64,000 nt of DNA from a bacterium (GTDB taxonomy: Bacteria > Actinomycetota > Acidimicrobiia > Acidimicrobiales > CATQHL01): contig JAPOVS010000038.1 in NCBI GenBank assembly GCA_026708055.1, positions 1 to 64,000 on the forward strand, in the 5' to 3' direction. Below the pieces are notes generated by a model. That model had not been told where the DNA came from. It saw nothing but the letters and a program-made list of their open reading frames with translations, and searched no databases. The position numbers and the translations under genes were made by a program. This document shows, in pieces, positions 61,126-64,000 of the stretch. Every line of letters starts with the position of its first letter. Position 1 is the first letter of the stretch.

Positions 61126-61851
61126 TCAGGCGAAGACCACCTCGAAGCTCACCGCGTGTCGGACGCCGAGCCGTTCCCCGTCGGCTTCGGCGTTCGGGCG
61201 CAGGAACGCCTCGGGATCGGCCATCGGGCCTTCGAGCGTCGCCAGATAGACGGCGTGCGCCGCCAGCGAGGCGAATCCGGCCTCGAGGTGGCCGGTGACG
61301 TCGACGGCGTGGGTGGGCTCGGGCGAGCCGCCGAAGGCGATGAACCGCACGCCGCCCCAGGCCTCGAGACCATTGGCGGCCAGTTCGGGGAACATCCACG
61401 GGTTGGCGGCGTCGCGCACGGCGTCGATGAGGGCGCGCCCCACGTTCCGGTGGTCGACGTGGTTCCACGAGCCGCCCCCGAAGGAGTCCCGATAGTTGAT
61501 GGACAGAACCGCCTCGGGACGGTGGCGGCGGATGCAGGCGGCAAGGGCGCGGCGCAGGTCCAGGTCGGCCATGACGCAGCCGTCGGGAAAGCCGAGGAAC
61601 TCCACGTCGCTGACACCCACGGCGGCGGCCGAGGCCCGCTGCTCCGCTTCGCGCAGCGGCCCGGTCTCTTCGGGGGCCAGCGCGGCTATCCCGGCCTCGC
61701 CGCTGGTCGCGAGGGCGTAGCGGACGTCCTTGCCCGCCGCGGTCCAGCGAGCGACGGCCGCCGCCACCCCGTACTCCAGGTCGTCGGGATGCGCCACCAC
61801 CGCGAGCGCCCGCTCCCAGTCCTCGGGCAGGTGCAGCAGATCCCCGGCCAT
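61126..61851 (-). CDS. PIG-L/LmbE-family N-acetylglucosaminyl deacetylase
   Basis: This is a 241-residue zinc hydrolase. The AHPDDLE motif (His21, Asp23, Asp24) and the later NHVDH (His131 and His134) give the metal site. Relatives include MshB of mycothiol synthesis and LmbE, but the substrate is not readable. The ATG is fixed by TATCGT (61858-61863) 6 nt upstream. A partial duplicate of the gene lies at 59533-59635. Confidence 0.9.
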   Translation of the reverse strand: MAGDLLHLPEDWERALAVVAHPDDLEYGVAAAVARWTAAGKDVRYALATSGEAGIAALAPEETGPLREAEQRASAAAVGVSDVEFLGFPDGCVMADLDLRRALAACIRRHRPEAVLSINYRDSFGGGSWNHVDHRNVGRALIDAVRDAANPWMFPELAANGLEAWGGVRFIAFGGSPEPTHAVDVTGHLEAGFASLAAHAVYLATLEGPMADPEAFLRPNAEADGERLGVRHAVSFEVVFA

Positions 61852-61857
61852 CCCACG

Positions 61858-61863
61858 ACGATA
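61858..61863 (-). promoter_or_regulatory. -10 hexamer TATCGT, leaderless deacetylase promoter
   Basis: It ends 6 nt before ATG 61851 on the minus strand. The divergent gene uses TACAAT at 61915. Confidence 0.55.
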
Positions 61864-61914
61864 GGCGGACCCGCCGGCCGCGGCGCCGGCGGGCGGCAGA
61901 TACCGGCGGGGGCG

Positions 61915-61920
61915 TACAAT
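61915..61920 (+). promoter_or_regulatory. -10 hexamer TACAAT, leaderless NTase-HEPN promoter
   Basis: A near-consensus -10 ends 6 nt before GTG 61927. Confidence 0.65.
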
Positions 61921-61926
61921 GGGCTC

Positions 61927-62952
61927 GTGACGGTTCTGGCCCCGCCGCCGGCGGGGCCTTCGATTCGGGATGCCGAGCGCGCCGCGGAGGCGTTGGCGGA
62001 GGCGGGGGTTCCGGTGGTGCTGCTGCACGGGTCGGTGGCGCGAGGCGAGCAGCACGCCGACAGCGACATCGACATGGTGGCGGTGCTGGACGACTTGGAC
62101 TACTCCGACCGCTGGCGGCGGCGGTACGAGTTGGAGACACTGGCTTCTGAGGCCGCAGGGTGGCCGGTGGAGGTGTTCGTGACCGACCGCCCGGAGTGGC
62201 GCCACCGCAGCCTGCGGGTGCGCACATCGTTCGAGGCGGGCATCGCTCCTGCGGCGGTCGTGATGCGCGAGCTGCCGCCGGATGGCGTGGACTGGACCAA
62301 GGAGATCGGCATGCCCGCCAGCGACTTCGATGAGGCAGCGGCCTCGCTGCAGAACACGAACCAGGGCCTCAGCGAACTTCGCAACGAACTCGAGCCGGGC
62401 GGCAGCGAAACAGAAGCGCACGCCGCGGGCGACGCGCTCGATTATTCAGTCGAGGTTGCAGGTCGCTTGAGGGGCGTGTGTTCCCGGTCGCAGTCGGCGA
62501 TGGAGAACTCACTGAAGGCCTTGGTGCATCTGTACGCCGACGAGGCTCCCGGGAAGGCGCACTCCCTGAATGGACTGGCGCACAGGATTCCCCAGCGGCT
62601 GCGGCCCGATGTCGCCGATGCGACGGCGGGCCTCGACCTGCCTGAGGTCTCGAAGTGGCGTCAGAGGGGCACCTACCCGGCGGACTTTCCGGACACGCCC
62701 CTAGAGGACCTGGTCGTCGCCGCCCACGCCTTCGCCTCGGCGGCGTGCGCCCTCGGCAGGCTGGCCGCGCAGCACGTCGCCGCCGCCGCGCCCGCCACGC
62801 CAGCGGGGACGCGCCCCGCTGCGGGCGCCGCGGACTGGGAGGCGGCGAGAGCGGCGAGGCTCTGCGCAGGAATCGAGTCGGTCCTGGCGGGCTGGGACCT
62901 TGCGCGGGACACGCCGACGGCGCAGATGGGGATACCCGAGCCTCCCGAATAG
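61927..62952 (+). CDS. MNT-type nucleotidyltransferase fused to a HEPN-like domain
   Basis: This is a 341-residue protein. The N-terminal minimal nucleotidyltransferase motif is GSVARG (35-40) with DSDID (Asp47 and Asp49) as metal ligands. The C-terminal half (about 175-290) is helical with HEPN-like blocks (SQSAMENSLKALVHLYAD and KAHSLNGLAHRI). MNT and HEPN proteins usually form two-gene toxin-antitoxin pairs (MntA-HepT), or are fused in some resistance-type NTases. The RNase motif R-x4-6-H is not evident, so the HEPN part may bind substrate and not cut RNA. It neighbours ATPase A3. Confidence 0.78.
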   Translation: MTVLAPPPAGPSIRDAERAAEALAEAGVPVVLLHGSVARGEQHADSDIDMVAVLDDLDYSDRWRRRYELETLASEAAGWPVEVFVTDRPEWRHRSLRVRTSFEAGIAPAAVVMRELPPDGVDWTKEIGMPASDFDEAAASLQNTNQGLSELRNELEPGGSETEAHAAGDALDYSVEVAGRLRGVCSRSQSAMENSLKALVHLYADEAPGKAHSLNGLAHRIPQRLRPDVADATAGLDLPEVSKWRQRGTYPADFPDTPLEDLVVAAHAFASAACALGRLAAQHVAAAAPATPAGTRPAAGAADWEAARAARLCAGIESVLAGWDLARDTPTAQMGIPEPPE

Positions 62953-62987
62953 CCCGTTTTGCTAGCGCAGGACTCGCCGGTAACATT

Positions 62988-63039
62988 CTGCAACACTTGA
63001 GACCAACATTCCGCAAACTTTGCAACCGGGATTCTGCAA
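62988..63039 (-). repeat. Orphan 23-bp iteron array, a decayed copy of the A3 promoter
   Basis: TTGCAG or TTGCGG starts at 62988, 63011 and 63034 (23-bp steps), with flanks matching the A3 array. Continuing left on the minus strand, GGCGA and CGCT blocks and GGGCTATTC align with the A3 -10 and MGYA start. The start codon is ACG in place of ATG and the frame is then lost. Confidence 0.75.
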
Positions 63040-63157
63040 CATTCTGGGTTTCTCCCGCTTGTTCGGCACCACCACACCCCGCCGATACCCAAGCGCCCGA
63101 TCACGGTCCCAGCGCCGTGAGGGGGAGCACGGTGCGTCACAGGACATTCGAGCAGGC

Positions 63158-63272
63158 AGTCGCCCTGTAAAGCCCATATTGCAGGCAATCCACCGCCCAC
63201 TTTGCCGGCAATCTACTGTCCACTTTATGGGTGCTGTAGGCCCCATGTTGAGGGGCGATTGGAACCCAGATT
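63158..63272 (-). repeat. Second orphan 23-bp iteron array, five units
   Basis: Five units of exactly 23 bp end to end (63158, 63181, 63204, 63227 and 63250). Read on minus, they begin AAAGTGGAC, AAAGTGGGC, AATATGGGC, AACATGGGG and AATCTGGG. The two central units share 18 of 23 positions. No ATPase gene follows. It could instead be the end of a lost insertion sequence. Confidence 0.7.
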
Positions 63273-63333
63273 GCAGATCTCGGTCAGCCTGGCCGCAGGA
63301 CGCTCTGCCCGCGGCGCCGGCCGGGGCGGCGGG

Positions 63334-63339
63334 TACCGT
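63334..63339 (+). promoter_or_regulatory. -10 hexamer TACCGT, leaderless promoter
   Basis: It ends 7 nt before ATG 63347; no ribosome site is present. Confidence 0.55.
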
Positions 63340-63346
63340 TGCGCCG

Positions 63347-64000
63347 ATGGCCGGCGCGGGCGACGTGTTCGCCGAGTTCTGGGACACGAAGGGCTACGTC
63401 GTGGCCGACGGTGCCATGGGCACGCGGCTGTTCGCCCTGGGGCTGACCTCCGGCGACGCGCCGGAGCGCTTCAACCTGCTGGCCCCCGGGAGGATCCGCG
63501 ACGTGCACCGCGGTCACGTGCGGGCGGGTGCCGACCTAGTGCTGACCAACAGCTTCGGCGCCAACCGCGCCCGGCTGCGCCTGCACAACCTCCACGAGCG
63601 CACCCTGGACTTGAACGAGGCCGCCGCCCGCATCGCCCGGGAGGCCGCCGAGGCGGAGTGCCGCCGCGACCCCCGGACCGTGCTGGTGGCCGGCTCGATG
63701 GGGCCGACGGGCGAACTGCTGGAGCCGCTGGGAGCCATGACCGCGGCCGACTGCGAGCAGACCTTCGCCGAACAGGCCGAAGGTCTGGCGCAGGGCGGCG
63801 TCGACCTGCTGTGGATCGAGACGATGAGCGACCTCGGGGAGGTGGAGGCCGCCGTGCGCGGTACCCGCCGGGTCTGCGACCTACCGGTGGCGGTGACGAT
63901 GAGCTTCGATGTCGCCGGACACACGATGATGGGGACGACCGGGACGGAGATGGCCGAGCGGCTCGGCCCGCTGGAGCTGGCCGCCCTCGGCGCGAACTGC
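63347..64000 (+). CDS. Homocysteine S-methyltransferase domain protein (N-terminal part; runs off window)
   Basis: 218 codons are visible before the window ends. VVADGAMGTRLFALGL, LTNSFGANRARL, GSMGPTGELLEPLG, WIETMSDLGEVEAAV and the final GANC (first zinc-ligand Cys block) are diagnostic of the homocysteine S-methyltransferase fold found in MetH module 1, BHMT and MmuM. Whether it is a full MetH or a short betaine-type enzyme cannot be told. The ATG is chosen from the -10 at 63334-63339. Confidence 0.88.
   Translation, partial: MAGAGDVFAEFWDTKGYVVADGAMGTRLFALGLTSGDAPERFNLLAPGRIRDVHRGHVRAGADLVLTNSFGANRARLRLHNLHERTLDLNEAAARIAREAAEAECRRDPRTVLVAGSMGPTGELLEPLGAMTAADCEQTFAEQAEGLAQGGVDLLWIETMSDLGEVEAAVRGTRRVCDLPVAVTMSFDVAGHTMMGTTGTEMAERLGPLELAALGANC

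Larger units (their letters stand above)
62953..63346. other. Relic region with two 23-bp iteron arrays and no gene
   Basis: It contains a decayed copy of the A3 promoter/start (62951-63039), about 110 bp of unassigned sequence, then a second array (63158-63272) and the promoter of the next gene. It has shifted base composition (runs such as TTTGCAA) compared with the surrounding GC-rich genes. Confidence 0.65.

Noticed and set aside
1-64000. tRNA, rRNA or tmRNA genes
   Set aside because: Looked for T-loop and anticodon-arm patterns by eye and found none convincing; a covariance-model search would be decisive.

Overview
The window is high-GC DNA (roughly 70% by eye) from an actinobacterium. 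The evidence is a class E sortase beside a septum-formation-type lipoprotein, many GTG starts, ATGA/GTGA-coupled operons and many apparently leaderless mRNAs. A complete System I cytochrome c maturation operon, a two-subunit methylmalonyl-CoA mutase and several dispersed repeat families would fit an environmental, possibly host- or sponge-associated, Acidimicrobiia-like lineage. That placement is inference; no rRNA or other phylogenetic marker is present.

Layout. 1-4480 (-): a large secreted subtilisin-like protease with at least seven Calx-beta-like repeats, running off the left edge. 4555-11840 (-): ccmABCDEFGHI, complete and tightly overlapping. 11955-14392 (+): sortase and lipoprotein. 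14603-19612 (-): an organosulfur uptake ABC transporter with a formylglycine sulfatase. 19958-26222: a DinB-like protein, a PBP4-type D,D-carboxypeptidase, a GH63-like glycosidase, an AmiC-type amidase and a GT4 glycosyltransferase. 26348-29815 (+): a four-gene ABC-2 exporter. 29835-30593 (-): a class II aldolase. 30922-35753 (+): an aapJQMP-type amino-acid transporter. 36000-39660: an accessory island with two AAA/DUF4143 ATPases, a helicase remnant and an antitoxin-like tail. 39670-47396: valS, mscS and a molybdate regulator plus modABC. 47721-51261 (+): nrdAB. 51394-56050 (-): mutA, mutB and meaB. 56098-59273 (+): a sugar dehydrogenase-like lipoprotein and an MFS exporter. 59274-63300: a second accessory island with a third DUF4143 ATPase, gene fragments, a PIG-L deacetylase, an NTase-HEPN fusion and iteron arrays. 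63347-64000 (+): the start of a homocysteine S-methyltransferase.

The most unusual signal concerns the DUF4143 ATPases. Each of the three intact genes follows a short direct-repeat array with exactly 23-bp period. The repeat sequence differs between genes, but the phase matches the promoter hexamers; 23 bp is the -35 to -10 start-to-start distance. Two further 23-bp arrays without an intact ATPase lie at 62988-63039 and 63158-63272. One of them is a decayed copy of the promoter and start of the third ATPase. This suggests an expanding, self-contained ATPase-plus-operator module.

Other recurring themes: (i) at least a dozen genes have a TAnnnT -10 hexamer 6-9 nt before an ATG or GTG, implying leaderless transcription, including a 17-bp divergent promoter at 23533-23549; (ii) dispersed repeats have been absorbed in frame into proteins (a dRS3-like palindrome in CcmH and amplified in ValS, and another repeat as an N-terminal extension of ModC); (iii) a 79-bp intergenic repeat occurs three times in the same orientation.
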